Source: Daejeonella sp. (lineage in GTDB: Bacteria > Bacteroidota > Bacteroidia > Sphingobacteriales > Sphingobacteriaceae). From it: DNA of 64,000 nt. The position numbers and the translations under genes are program-made. The stretch covers positions 124,001 through 188,000 of the forward strand of contig NZ_JAFEIG010000033.1 in assembly GCF_017495225.1 (NCBI RefSeq), given 5' to 3'. Under the pieces are notes generated by a model. That model worked only from the letters and a program-made list of their open reading frames with translations, was not told the origin of the DNA and ran no database searches. Below, one piece after another: positions 52,012 through 59,782 of the stretch (the stretch's first letter is position 1; each line of letters opens with the position of its first letter).

Positions 52012-52917
52012 TTAATTCCCACCTAGAATAATGGGTGCATTCTTACCATTACCCATGATGATGATTTTAGCATTAGGTGATAGAGCAATTTCTTTTTGAG
52101 CTTTTATAGTTTCATATTGAAGTTGCTTATCACTTAAACCGGTTGACAAGATTTTTTGATAATCAGCAATACCTTGTGCTTCAACTCGCTTACGCTCAGC
52201 TTCTTGACGCTCTTTTTGAAGAACGAAGGTCATTTTTTGAGCATCTTGTTCGGCATTAATTTTAGATTCAATAGTGGTTTTTACAGAGGCAGGTAGTGTG
52301 ATATTTCTTACTAGAAGTTGCTCTAATTCTAATCCCCGTTTAACAAAACTTTTATTGATGGTATTGAATATTTTATTCTGAAATTCATCGCGCTTACTTG
52401 AATATAATGCTACAGCATCATAAGAAACAGCATTGTCTCTGATAGCAGTTCTTGCAATTGGCCTTACAATTTTATCCAGATAATCAGTCCCAATGGTGCG
52501 AAGAATTTCAGGTGTAGAGGAAGGTTTAACCTTAAAAAGTACTGAAAGATCGATGATTACTTCCAGACCATCAGCAGAAAGAACTCTAATGGCATCGTCG
52601 CCACTTTTTCCTCCTTCATCGTTTACACCAGACATGGTATAGTTTTGTGTTTTGACATCGAAAGTTGTGACCTCCATCATCGGATTAACAACATTCAATC
52701 CGCTATAAAGCACATCATCATTTACCTTACCAAAAAGAGTTTTTACGCCTACTTCACCTGATTCAACTACTTTAAACATAGAGAAAGAGGCACCAATTAA
52801 TATTAAAATTATTGCTCCAATGCGGGTAATTTTACTGAATCGCGCTGCCTGACCATCTTGAGAGGCCATAAAAAAACTAGCTAGTAGTGCAAATATTCCG
52901 ATGATGATTAAAAACAT
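52012..52917 (-). CDS. SPFH/prohibitin-family membrane protein
   Basis: A 301-residue protein with one or two N-terminal helices (FLIIIGIFALLASFFM and IGAIILILIGASFSMF, to ~residue 47). The SPFH/band-7 domain follows: VVESGEVGVKTLFGKVNDDVLYSGLNVVNPMMEVTTFDVKTQNY, then ALYSSKRDEFQNKI. A C-terminal coiled-coil with the typical INAEQDAQKMTFVLQKERQEAERKRVEAQGIADYQ and a hydrophobic tail complete it. Prohibitin relatives form large membrane rings that scaffold proteases or microdomains. It is a single gene with its own terminator. Confidence 0.92.
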   Translation of the reverse strand: MFLIIIGIFALLASFFMASQDGQAARFSKITRIGAIILILIGASFSMFKVVESGEVGVKTLFGKVNDDVLYSGLNVVNPMMEVTTFDVKTQNYTMSGVNDEGGKSGDDAIRVLSADGLEVIIDLSVLFKVKPSSTPEILRTIGTDYLDKIVRPIARTAIRDNAVSYDAVALYSSKRDEFQNKIFNTINKSFVKRGLELEQLLVRNITLPASVKTTIESKINAEQDAQKMTFVLQKERQEAERKRVEAQGIADYQKILSTGLSDKQLQYETIKAQKEIALSPNAKIIIMGNGKNAPIILGGN

Positions 52918-53045
52918 GATTCTGATTTTTTATGTGGTTAAAATTACAATAATTCTATGTGAAAGCTCTTGATAATAACTTGTATTTCTTTTTCAACTCG
53001 CGCCGAATATTTGTTTTTACTTAGCAACCTTAAAAGATTCATTTT

Positions 53046-53348
53046 CTATATTAAGATTTTATTTTCTCTTAAAATTCTTTTCCTTGCAAAAAGAAAATAA
53101 ACAAGACCGGCCAAGAGGTTAATTATGCCTATAAAGCCTAAGGTCCACATGATTTTTTCCGTTAAACTTGGTTTGTTTGACCTGTAAATTTCTTTAAGTG
53201 CAATAAAGCTGTAAGCTAATATTAAAGCAATATTTATTATATTGACAGGCACAGGAACATTTATTTCAAAATACCAAGCTAAATATTTGAAAATTGTTAT
53301 TCCTAAACTAATGAATAATAATGGCTTGAATAATCTTTGTATTTCCAT
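53046..53348 (-). CDS. Small hypothetical membrane protein
   Basis: A 100-residue protein with about three hydrophobic helices (PLLFISLGITIFKYLAWYF, VNIINIALILAYSFIALKEIY, IMWTLGFIGIINLLAGLVYFLFAR). The last helix 'W-LGFIGI-N-L-GLVYFLFAR' vaguely recalls the PLDc_N pattern of 36920-37580, but the similarity is weak. I do not recognise the family. It lies between the SPFH gene and the DoxX-like pair on the same strand, with gaps of 56 and 128 bp, so it may be its own unit. Confidence 0.6.
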   Translation of the reverse strand: MEIQRLFKPLLFISLGITIFKYLAWYFEINVPVPVNIINIALILAYSFIALKEIYRSNKPSLTEKIMWTLGFIGIINLLAGLVYFLFARKRILRENKILI

Positions 53349-53404
53349 TTTTATAATTTCAAATCAATCTTACAATATAAGTATAAATACTCATATTTCA
53401 AAAT

Positions 53405-53749
53405 TTATCGTAAGCAATTGATTATAAATAGGTAAGAATTTAAAACAAGATATAAAAATGCTGGTAATGAGCGCCAAAAGCCATCCCTGATTTTAAGTCG
53501 CACAAAAAAACCAAATAGAATTAATAGGGCTAGTCCACCGCTAGATAGCATTAAAATGGGATAGAATTTCAATCCAACAATCAATCCTAATCCCCCTAAA
53601 ATCTGCAAAGTACTCGTCAGAAAGGCAAATTTCTCCAACCCGTAACGCTTAAATTCATCTTTCATACCTGAAGAAAAATAATAGCTAAAACCGTAGAACA
53701 AAAAAGATAATGCCGAAAACCAGATTAAATAAAGATCAATTACACGCAT
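53405..53749 (-). CDS. DoxX-like membrane protein, copy 2
   Basis: I place the start at the ATG at 53749, giving MRVIDLYLIWFSALSFLFYG. A longer frame reaching 53920 runs antiparallel to no conserved sequence and lies inside the upstream gene in another frame. The 114-residue protein has four helices and SGMKDEFKRYGLEKFAFLTSTLQILGGLGLIVG, which parallels the VEFKQYGLPDVIRNLVGASKIALATLLIAG of the upstream copy. Both are DoxX-like. Its ATG overlaps the upstream TAA by one base (TAATG-type overlap), so translation is coupled. The function is unknown. Confidence 0.82.
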   Translation of the reverse strand: MRVIDLYLIWFSALSFLFYGFSYYFSSGMKDEFKRYGLEKFAFLTSTLQILGGLGLIVGLKFYPILMLSSGGLALLILFGFFVRLKIRDGFWRSLPAFLYLVLNSYLFIINCLR

Positions 53750-54096
53750 TAATGAATGATATCTGCATAGAATCCTGCAATAAACAAGGATAGAATTAAT
53801 AGGATCAATGAAGGTAAATGCTTTGAGAATGGATTTTTTACTTTGAAGTGTGCCATTTGTGCGCAAACCATCAAAAATGCCATTGATAATGCCGAATAAA
53901 GAAGCAAATCTGTATACCAAATACCTGCAATCAGTAAGGTGGCAAGAGCTATTTTGGAGGCACCTACTAAATTTCTAATCACATCTGGTAGTCCGTACTG
54001 TTTAAATTCAACAACAATATTGTCGAATCTAAATATCCAAACATAGGCTACAGATAGCGCAAGTACAATTTGGCTAATTATTACAAGGTTTTCCAT
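53749..54096 (-). CDS. DoxX-like membrane protein, copy 1
   Basis: A 115-residue four-helix membrane protein: NLVIISQIVLALSVAYVWIFRF, a loop EFKQYGLPDVIRN, then KIALATLLIAGIWYTDLLLYSALSMAFLMVCAQMAHFKV, and HLPSLILLILSLFIAGF. The central 'QYGLP' loop and helix spacing match DoxX-like family proteins (DUF4870/DoxX_2). It overlaps copy 2 by one base. Roles of DoxX proteins vary (redox-linked membrane proteins, quinone-related), so no function is given. A gap of 578 bp separates it from the divergent arginine operon. Confidence 0.82.
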   Translation of the reverse strand: MENLVIISQIVLALSVAYVWIFRFDNIVVEFKQYGLPDVIRNLVGASKIALATLLIAGIWYTDLLLYSALSMAFLMVCAQMAHFKVKNPFSKHLPSLILLILSLFIAGFYADIIH

Positions 54097-54419
54097 GGTA
54101 TTTATATTATTGATGGGAAATATTTGATAGGCACAAATATTTTATTCTGTATTTGAAATATCTCTCCCTAAATATACTTAATTCTTGGTGAAGGTAGTTA
54201 TACTGCCTGAATAATAGCTGTTTACAGGTTATTTATTTATTTGATGGTTTTTAGACCATTTCAAATTAGCTAGCATGGATTAAAAATCTTATGTTATTAT
54301 TTTATTCCACTATCCAATCACATTAAAAAATTGTAATATTATCAATGCTCTATTGCGTATTTCATTATTTTTTTTGTTTTTTTGTAAAAAAAATCTAAAA
54401 AACACATACACTATTAAAA

Positions 54420-54554
54420 ATGAGTAGTTTATACTATCAGGCCAATACACATTCATTAAGCCCAGTGGCTTGTATGAGAGGTATTGTTTGTAGTAATTTT
54501 AGGCCTGAGAAGTTAGTGTTGCGTTTCCGACGACCCTTTATGCCGCGGACTTGA
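54420..54554 (+). CDS. Short arginine-rich frame, possible leader peptide of the arg operon
   Basis: An ATG at 54420 opens a 44-codon frame ending at TGA 54554, preceded by an A-rich stretch as is usual for starts here. It contains six arginines, at 20, 28, 35, 37, 38 and 43, the last four within nine codons and including CGA, CGA and CGG. It lies 120 bp upstream of the first arg operon gene. Leader peptides rich in the end-product amino acid are the classic sign of translation-coupled attenuation. The frame also overlaps paired segments. It could be chance in a structured RNA; the opposite strand also has a 60-codon frame over this region. Confidence 0.3.
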   Translation: MSSLYYQANTHSLSPVACMRGIVCSNFRPEKLVLRFRRPFMPRT

Positions 54555-54641
54555 ATCTTGGCATTAATCAAAAGGTAGCCGGACCTTCCTACCGGTAAAA
54601 AATCAATCAGATTATTCACAAAAGAAAGACGTTTCTTTTTT
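54437..54641 (+). ncRNA. Candidate structured RNA or leader element
   Basis: Four separate perfect stems of 5 to 7 bp lie in order within 160 bases. The 7-bp outer stem 54437-54443/54502-54508 encloses the hairpin 54458-54471, whose flanks ATAC/GTAT and CAT/ATG also pair. Two further hairpins and an AT-rich terminator-like stem (54620-54639) follow. I cannot assign a known RNA family. The strand is chosen only because the arg operon follows on it. Confidence 0.35.
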
Positions 54642-54674
54642 CCGCTTCAAAAACGGATTTTTTTCTTTAAATCA

Positions 54675-55391
54675 ATGAAAGAAAACGAATTTGTTGTCAT
54701 ACCGGCAACAGAACTTCATACTAAATACGCAGAGCAGATATGTGATGAAATGGCAGAATCTGCCAAGGCTCGAGGCACAGGAATAGCTCGCAGAACTCCT
54801 GAATACATTACTCAAAAAATGCTGGAAGGCAAGGCGGTTATTGCTTTGCATCAAGATGGGACATGGGCAGGTTTTTGTTATATTGAAACTTGGAGTCATG
54901 GGACTTTTGTGGCCAACTCCGGACTCATCGTCAATCCTGCTTTTCGAAATAAAGGTCTGGCAAAAATGATCAAACGGACTGTTTTTGAGCTTTCGCGAAA
55001 GAAATATCCAGATGCAAAGATCTTTGGACTAACAACCGGACTTGCAGTAATGAAGATCAATTCAGAATTAGGCTATGAACCTGTAACCTATTCGGAACTT
55101 AGTCAGGATGAAGAATTTTGGAAAGGCTGTAAGAGCTGTGTGAACTACGATATTTTGATGAGTAAGGATCGTAAAAATTGTATGTGTACTGCCATGCTTT
55201 GGGATCCTGTAGAAAAGGCAAAGGAAATTGAACAGAAAATGAAAGAGGCCGAAGCGCTTAGAAATAAGTCTGCTGAAGAACATCTAAACAAAGTGTCCCG
55301 CAAACAAACCTTACTCGAACGTATTGAGCAAAAATTGCGAAATTCATTAAAGGTGCTGGTTGGGATAAGTGCATTATTCGTTAAAATCTAA
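54675..55391 (+). CDS. GNAT N-acetyltransferase, first gene of the arginine operon
   Basis: A 238-residue protein with a GNAT acetyl-CoA-binding core: ALHQDGTWAGFCYIETWSHGTFVANSGLIVNPAFRNKGLAKMIKRTVFELS (motif A, R/Q-x-x-G-x-G/A equals RNKGLA near residue 100) and IFGLTTGLAVMKINSELGY. A Cys-rich segment (GCKSCVNYD, NCMCTAM) and a C-terminal Lys/Glu-rich helix follow. Its place at the head of the operon makes it the best candidate for the N-acylglutamate synthase, since no argA or argJ is seen. That assignment is inferred from context. If the pathway uses succinyl intermediates, the donor would be succinyl-CoA. Confidence 0.8.
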   Translation: MKENEFVVIPATELHTKYAEQICDEMAESAKARGTGIARRTPEYITQKMLEGKAVIALHQDGTWAGFCYIETWSHGTFVANSGLIVNPAFRNKGLAKMIKRTVFELSRKKYPDAKIFGLTTGLAVMKINSELGYEPVTYSELSQDEEFWKGCKSCVNYDILMSKDRKNCMCTAMLWDPVEKAKEIEQKMKEAEALRNKSAEEHLNKVSRKQTLLERIEQKLRNSLKVLVGISALFVKI

Positions 55392-55399
55392 AAAATTAA

Positions 55400-56593
55400 A
55401 TGATGAAGAAGAAGGTAGTTTTAGCTTTTAGTGGAGGTTTAGATACTTCCTTTTGCTGTATTTATTTATCTAAAGACCGTGATCTAGAAGTTCACTCTGT
55501 AATTGTAAATACAGGTGGTTTCTCTGAAGAGGAACTAAAGCAAATTGAAGAAAGAGCTTATGCTTTGGGAGTGAGCTCCCATGCTGTAGTGGATGAAACT
55601 CTCAATTATTACGATAGCTGTATCAAATATTTGGTTTTTGGAAATGTACTTAAAAATGCAACATATCCACTTTCTGTAAGCGCCGAGCGCGTAAGTCAGG
55701 CAACAGCAATTGCCAAATATGTGAATATGATTGGTGCCGACTATGTAGCACATGGTAGTACTGGCGCTGGAAATGATCAGGTTCGTTTCGATATGATTTT
55801 TAATATTATGATTCCTGGCGTTGAGATCATCACTCCTATTCGTGATCTTAAACTGAGCCGTGAAGCAGAAATCGAATATCTGAACAAACATGGCGTTGAA
55901 TATACCGCCGAAAAAGCTAGATACTCGATAAACAAGGGTATCTGGGGCACATCGGTTGGTGGAAAGGAAACATTAACATCCAATCAAACACTGCCTGAAG
56001 AAGCTTGGCCAACACAAGTTAGTGAAACCGAAGAGCGTGATCTTGAACTTAGCTTCGAGAAAGGTGAATTAGTGGCAATTGATGGACAAACATATTCTCC
56101 AGTAAAGGCTATTCAAAAATTACAAGAAATTGCTCAGCCTTATGGAATAGGAAGGGATATTCATGTGGGTGATACGATCATTGGAATTAAAGGTCGCGTG
56201 GGTTTTGAGGCCGCAGCACCAATGATAATTATCAAAGCGCATCATACTCTTGAAAAGCATACCCTAACCAAATGGCAACTTAGCTGGAAAGATCAATTAG
56301 CATCATTTTATGGAAATTGGCTTCATGAGGGACAGTTTCATGATCCAATTATGCGCGACATGGAGGCATTTCTTTCTAGTACTCAGGAAACTGTTAGCGG
56401 GAAAGTTTTCGTTAAATTACATCCATATCGTTTCCAAATCATAGGTATCGAATCTGAGCATGATTTGATGTCGAATAAGTTCGGTAGCTACGGTGAAATG
56501 AATAATTCATGGTCTGGAGAAGATGTAAAAGGATTCTCAAAAATCTTTGGTAATCAAACGATGATTTGGCATCGGGTAAATGATAAAAAATAA
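55400..56593 (+). CDS. argG: Argininosuccinate synthase
   Basis: A 397-residue ATP-pyrophosphatase enzyme condensing citrulline and aspartate. The N-terminal P-loop VVLAFSGGLDTSFCCIYLSKD (residues ~5-25) is diagnostic, and AHGSTGAGNDQVRFD near 117 and the later VSGKVFVKLHPYRFQIIGIES, with GSYGEMNNSWSGEDVKGFSKIFGNQ at the end, agree. This is the longer subtype with the extra C-terminal segment. It follows the GNAT gene by 8 bp and precedes argC by 3 bp. Confidence 0.97.
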   Translation: MMKKKVVLAFSGGLDTSFCCIYLSKDRDLEVHSVIVNTGGFSEEELKQIEERAYALGVSSHAVVDETLNYYDSCIKYLVFGNVLKNATYPLSVSAERVSQATAIAKYVNMIGADYVAHGSTGAGNDQVRFDMIFNIMIPGVEIITPIRDLKLSREAEIEYLNKHGVEYTAEKARYSINKGIWGTSVGGKETLTSNQTLPEEAWPTQVSETEERDLELSFEKGELVAIDGQTYSPVKAIQKLQEIAQPYGIGRDIHVGDTIIGIKGRVGFEAAAPMIIIKAHHTLEKHTLTKWQLSWKDQLASFYGNWLHEGQFHDPIMRDMEAFLSSTQETVSGKVFVKLHPYRFQIIGIESEHDLMSNKFGSYGEMNNSWSGEDVKGFSKIFGNQTMIWHRVNDKK

Positions 56594-56596
56594 AAA

Positions 56597-57580
56597 ATGA
56601 AGACAATTAGGATTGGAATTGCTGGAGGTGCTGGATATACTGGCGGTGAATTAATTAGTGTACTAATTAATCACCCGCATGCCGAAATAGTATTCGTGCA
56701 TAGTAATAGTAATGCTGGCAAACCGATTTCTGATGTGCATACCGACCTTTTTGGTGATACCGATCTTAAATTTTCGGATACTCTTTCGCAAAATATTGAT
56801 GTATTATTTCTTTGTGTAGGACATGGTGACGCTAAGAAATTTTTAGATGCTAACCCAATCAATGAAAATGTTAAAATTATTGACCTTTCTCAGGATTTTA
56901 GATTAAACAACAATTCTACTCTAGCTAAAAGAAACTTTGTTTACGGTTTACCGGAACTAAATAGAGAGTCGATTAAAAAGTCTGATAATATTGCTAATCC
57001 AGGTTGTTTTGCCACTTGTATTCAGCTTGGATTATTACCTCTTGCTGCTTCAGGTAACTTAAATTCAGAAATTCATATCAATGCTACAACAGGCTCAAGT
57101 GGTGCTGGGCAAAGTCCGGGTGCTACCACACACTTTACCTGGAGGAATAATAATCTTTCTGTTTATAAGCCGTTTGAACATCAGCATTTGAATGAGATTG
57201 GTGAAAGTTTGACCCACTTGCAGAAAAATTTTATTGAAGAGATTTCTTTCATTCCGCAAAGAGGTAATTTTAGTAGAGGAATTCTTGCTGCCATATATTT
57301 GGAAAGTAGTCTTTCATTAGAACAAGCTCAAAAATTATATTCCGACTATTACGAATCTCATCCGTTTACACATTTAAGTCTTAAAAATATCGATTTAAAG
57401 CAGGTTGTGAATACAAATAAAGCTCTAGTTTATTTAGAGAAACATGGCAATAAACTATTCATTATCAGTATAATAGATAATCTATTAAAAGGCGCGAGTG
57501 GACAGGCTGTTCAAAATATGAATTTGATGTTTGGCTTGGATGAGATGGCAGGATTGAAATTAAAGGGTATAAGATTCTAG
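56597..57580 (+). CDS. argC: N-acetyl-gamma-glutamyl-phosphate reductase
   Basis: A 327-residue NADPH enzyme reducing the acyl-glutamyl phosphate to the semialdehyde. It shows IGIAGGAGYTGGELISVLINHP at the N-terminus (nucleotide fold), the catalytic Cys in NPGCFATCIQLGL near residue 140, TGSSGAGQSPGATTHF and the His in HQHLNEIGESL. Length is normal for the subtype. It follows argG by 3 bp. An 81-bp gap with a stem-loop separates it from argD, and this is the only notable gap in the operon besides the one before argE. Confidence 0.97.
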   Translation: MKTIRIGIAGGAGYTGGELISVLINHPHAEIVFVHSNSNAGKPISDVHTDLFGDTDLKFSDTLSQNIDVLFLCVGHGDAKKFLDANPINENVKIIDLSQDFRLNNNSTLAKRNFVYGLPELNRESIKKSDNIANPGCFATCIQLGLLPLAASGNLNSEIHINATTGSSGAGQSPGATTHFTWRNNNLSVYKPFEHQHLNEIGESLTHLQKNFIEEISFIPQRGNFSRGILAAIYLESSLSLEQAQKLYSDYYESHPFTHLSLKNIDLKQVVNTNKALVYLEKHGNKLFIISIIDNLLKGASGQAVQNMNLMFGLDEMAGLKLKGIRF

Positions 57581-57618
57581 TCCCAAATTGGGAATAGAAA
57601 TCGATTTTTAAATTATTA

Positions 57619-57643
57619 GGATAGTTCAAGCAATTGGCTATCC
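57619..57643 (+). promoter_or_regulatory. Stem-loop between argC and argD
   Basis: GGATAG pairs with CTATCC, and after a TT/G bulge CAA pairs with TTG around GCAA. A shorter palindrome TCCCAA-A-TTGGGA lies just upstream at 57581-57593. No T-run follows, so mRNA processing or stability is more likely than termination. Confidence 0.5.
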
Positions 57644-57661
57644 GCTATTAACATATTAAAC

Positions 57662-58795
57662 ATGAAACTTTTCGACGTTTACCCACTTAACCCCATTGAA
57701 ATTGTAAAAGCTAAGGGTAGTAATGTTTGGGATTCCAATGGGAATGAATATTTAGATTTGTATGGTGGTCATGCGGTAATTTCTATTGGCCATACACATC
57801 CTCATTATGTGCGTCGAATTACTGATCAATTAAATAAAGTTGCTTTTTATTCTAATTCAGTCATTATTGCCTTGCAACAAGAATTGGCTGAGAAGTTGGG
57901 CAAATTATCTGGAAAAACCGATTTTCAATTGTTTTTATGTAATTCTGGTGCCGAAGCCAATGAAAATGCTTTGAAATTGGCCTCTTTTTATAATGGAAGG
58001 AAAAAAGTTATTGCATTTAAAGGGGCATTTCATGGTCGTACTTCTTTAGCTGTTTCAGCAACAGATAATCCCAAAATTATTGCTCCAGTTAATCAAACAG
58101 ATAATATTACATTTCTTCCTTTAAATGATGAGCAAGCCTTGGAAAAGGCATTTCATGATTTTGGAAGTGAAATTTCATCGGTAATTATTGAGGGTATTCA
58201 AGGAGTTGGTGGCATTAAAGAAGCCTCAAAAAGCTTTTTAATGAAGATTAGAACACTTTGCGATCAATATGATGCGGCTTATATTGCCGATTCTGTTCAA
58301 TGTGGTTACGGTCGTACAGGTAATTTTTACGCTCATGATTATGCTGGTGTAGATGCGGATATTTATTCTATGGCCAAAGGTATGGGCAATGGTTTTCCAA
58401 TTGGTGCAATTTCTATTTCTCCTAAGTTTATTCCTTGGCATGGTGAGTTAGGGACAACCTTTGGGGGAAATCACCTTGCTTGTGCCGCTGCCTTAGCTGT
58501 TCTGGAAGTGATGGAGCAGGATAATCTCCTAAAAAATGCTGAAAGTGTTGGCAATTACTTAATCGCTGAACTTAAGAAAATCGATAAGATTATTGAGGTT
58601 CGTGGCAGAGGATTAATGATAGGAATTGACCTTCCAGAGGAGTATAGTCATGTGAAAAAGGACTTGCTTTTCAAACATCGTATATTTACTGGTGAAGCTA
58701 AACCAAACGTTATCAGGCTGTTACCTGCATTAAATATCACAAAGGCACATGCTGATCAGTTTTTAGAGGCATTAAAAATTGAATTAAATAATTAA
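57662..58795 (+). CDS. argD: Acetylornithine/succinylornithine aminotransferase
   Basis: A 377-residue PLP enzyme (class III) that transaminates the acyl-glutamate semialdehyde. It has NVWDSNGNEYLDLYGGHAVISIGHTHPHY, LCNSGAEANENALKLA near residue 98, AFKGAFHGRT, IIEGIQGVGGI, IADSVQCGYGRTGNFYAHD and the PLP-lysine in YSMAKGMGNGFPIGAI (about residue 240). GTTFGGNHLACAAAL follows. It begins 81 bp after argC and precedes argF' by 24 bp. Confidence 0.96.
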   Translation: MKLFDVYPLNPIEIVKAKGSNVWDSNGNEYLDLYGGHAVISIGHTHPHYVRRITDQLNKVAFYSNSVIIALQQELAEKLGKLSGKTDFQLFLCNSGAEANENALKLASFYNGRKKVIAFKGAFHGRTSLAVSATDNPKIIAPVNQTDNITFLPLNDEQALEKAFHDFGSEISSVIIEGIQGVGGIKEASKSFLMKIRTLCDQYDAAYIADSVQCGYGRTGNFYAHDYAGVDADIYSMAKGMGNGFPIGAISISPKFIPWHGELGTTFGGNHLACAAALAVLEVMEQDNLLKNAESVGNYLIAELKKIDKIIEVRGRGLMIGIDLPEEYSHVKKDLLFKHRIFTGEAKPNVIRLLPALNITKAHADQFLEALKIELNN

Positions 58796-58819
58796 TTGCC
58801 TAGATCTTGACATTCGAAT

Positions 58820-59782
58820 ATGAAACTATTTTCTTCGGTAAACGACATATCTAATTTAAAAGAGGCTGTAAATCAGGCTTTAATGCTAAAAGCAGATCCT
58901 TTTGGGCATCAAAACCTAGGGAAAAATAAAACGCTAGGATTGGTGTTTTTAAATCCAAGTTTAAGAACCCGTTTAAGTACTCAAAAAGCAGCTTTGAACC
59001 TAGGTATGAATGTTATGGTTATGAATCTCGACAAGGAGGGATGGGCATTAGAAACAGAGGACGGAGTGGTGATGAACGGAACTACTGTTGAACATATCCG
59101 TGAAGCTGCAGCAGTGATGGGCGAATATTGCGATATTCTAGGTTTTCGTTCCTTCCCAAAGCTTCAAAATCGTGAAGAGGATTATAGCGAAGGTCTTTTT
59201 AATAAGTTTGTGAAGTTTAGTGCTGTGCCTGTTATTTCTTTAGAAAGTGCAACGCTTCACCCACTTCAAAGTTTCGCCGATTTAATTACGATTGAAGAAC
59301 ATAAAAAAAATGTAAAACCTAAAGTGGTTTTAACTTGGGCTCCTCATGTTAAATCTTTGCCTCAGGCGGTTCCCAATTCTTTTTCTGAATGGATGTGTCG
59401 AGCTCAGGCTGATGAGATGTTAGATTTTGTAATTACACATCCCCAAGGACTAGAATTGGCAGAAAAATTTACTCCAGGTGCAAAAATTGAGTATGATCAA
59501 GATGCCGCTTTGCAGGGGGCAGATTTTGTGTATGCTAAAAATTGGTCATCCTATAATGATTACGGAAAAACAGTTTCTGGGGCCGATTCTTGGATGATTA
59601 CCCATAACAAGTTGGCTCAAACCAATCAAGCTAAAGTGATGCATTGCTTACCTGTTCGTCGTGATTTTGAGCTTTCTGCGGAAGTTTTAGATGGCCCACA
59701 CTCGCTGGTTATAAAAGAAGCTGCAAACCGTGTTTGGTCGGCACAAATGGTATTGAAAAATATGCTTGAGGGATTGAAATGA
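58820..59782 (+). CDS. argF': N-succinyl/N-acetyl-ornithine carbamoyltransferase
   Basis: A 320-residue transcarbamylase that carbamoylates an N-acylated ornithine, as in Bacteroidetes and Xanthomonas, rather than free ornithine. The carbamoyl-phosphate loop is NPSLRTRLSTQ (residues ~45-55). The acyl-binding loop DGVVMNGTTVEHIREA has Val90, where B. fragilis succinylornithine enzyme has Pro90 and Xanthomonas acetylornithine enzyme has Glu92 (from memory). LHPLQSFADL, HCLPVRRDFELS and the C-terminus match the family. It overlaps argB by 4 bp. The acyl group is therefore probably succinyl. Confidence 0.95.
   Translation: MKLFSSVNDISNLKEAVNQALMLKADPFGHQNLGKNKTLGLVFLNPSLRTRLSTQKAALNLGMNVMVMNLDKEGWALETEDGVVMNGTTVEHIREAAAVMGEYCDILGFRSFPKLQNREEDYSEGLFNKFVKFSAVPVISLESATLHPLQSFADLITIEEHKKNVKPKVVLTWAPHVKSLPQAVPNSFSEWMCRAQADEMLDFVITHPQGLELAEKFTPGAKIEYDQDAALQGADFVYAKNWSSYNDYGKTVSGADSWMITHNKLAQTNQAKVMHCLPVRRDFELSAEVLDGPHSLVIKEAANRVWSAQMVLKNMLEGLK

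Larger units (their letters stand above)
54097..54674. other. 578-bp region before the arginine operon with structured leader-like segment
   Basis: The first ~320 bases are AT-rich and contain a poly-T stretch near 54365-54385. From 54420 on the composition is richer in G and C and contains a short frame (54420-54554) and several paired segments: TCAGGCC/GGCCTGA (54437-54443 and 54502-54508), AAGCC/GGCTT (54458-54471), ATGCC/GGCAT (54540-54564), GGTAG/CTACC (54574-54593). An AT-rich terminator-like hairpin, AAAAGAAA/TTTCTTTT at 54620-54639 followed by T, ends it. I found no consensus promoter. It may be an attenuator leader or an unrelated RNA. Confidence 0.5.

Noticed and set aside
53046..53348. 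Fourth PLDc_N-type protein
   Set aside because: Only the last helix resembles the pattern and there are three helices, so I left it as a hypothetical membrane protein.
54574..54593. Minus-strand AGGAAGGTCCGG resembling the conserved region of RNase P RNA
   Set aside because: It differs from the invariant core at two positions, and the matching 3' conserved region and long-range pairing of RNase P RNA are absent.
54437..54619. A 60-codon minus-strand frame in the arg-operon gap
   Set aside because: It lies over a segment with several inverted repeats, has no signal, domain or plausible start context that I can recognise, and competes with the arg leader reading on the other strand.
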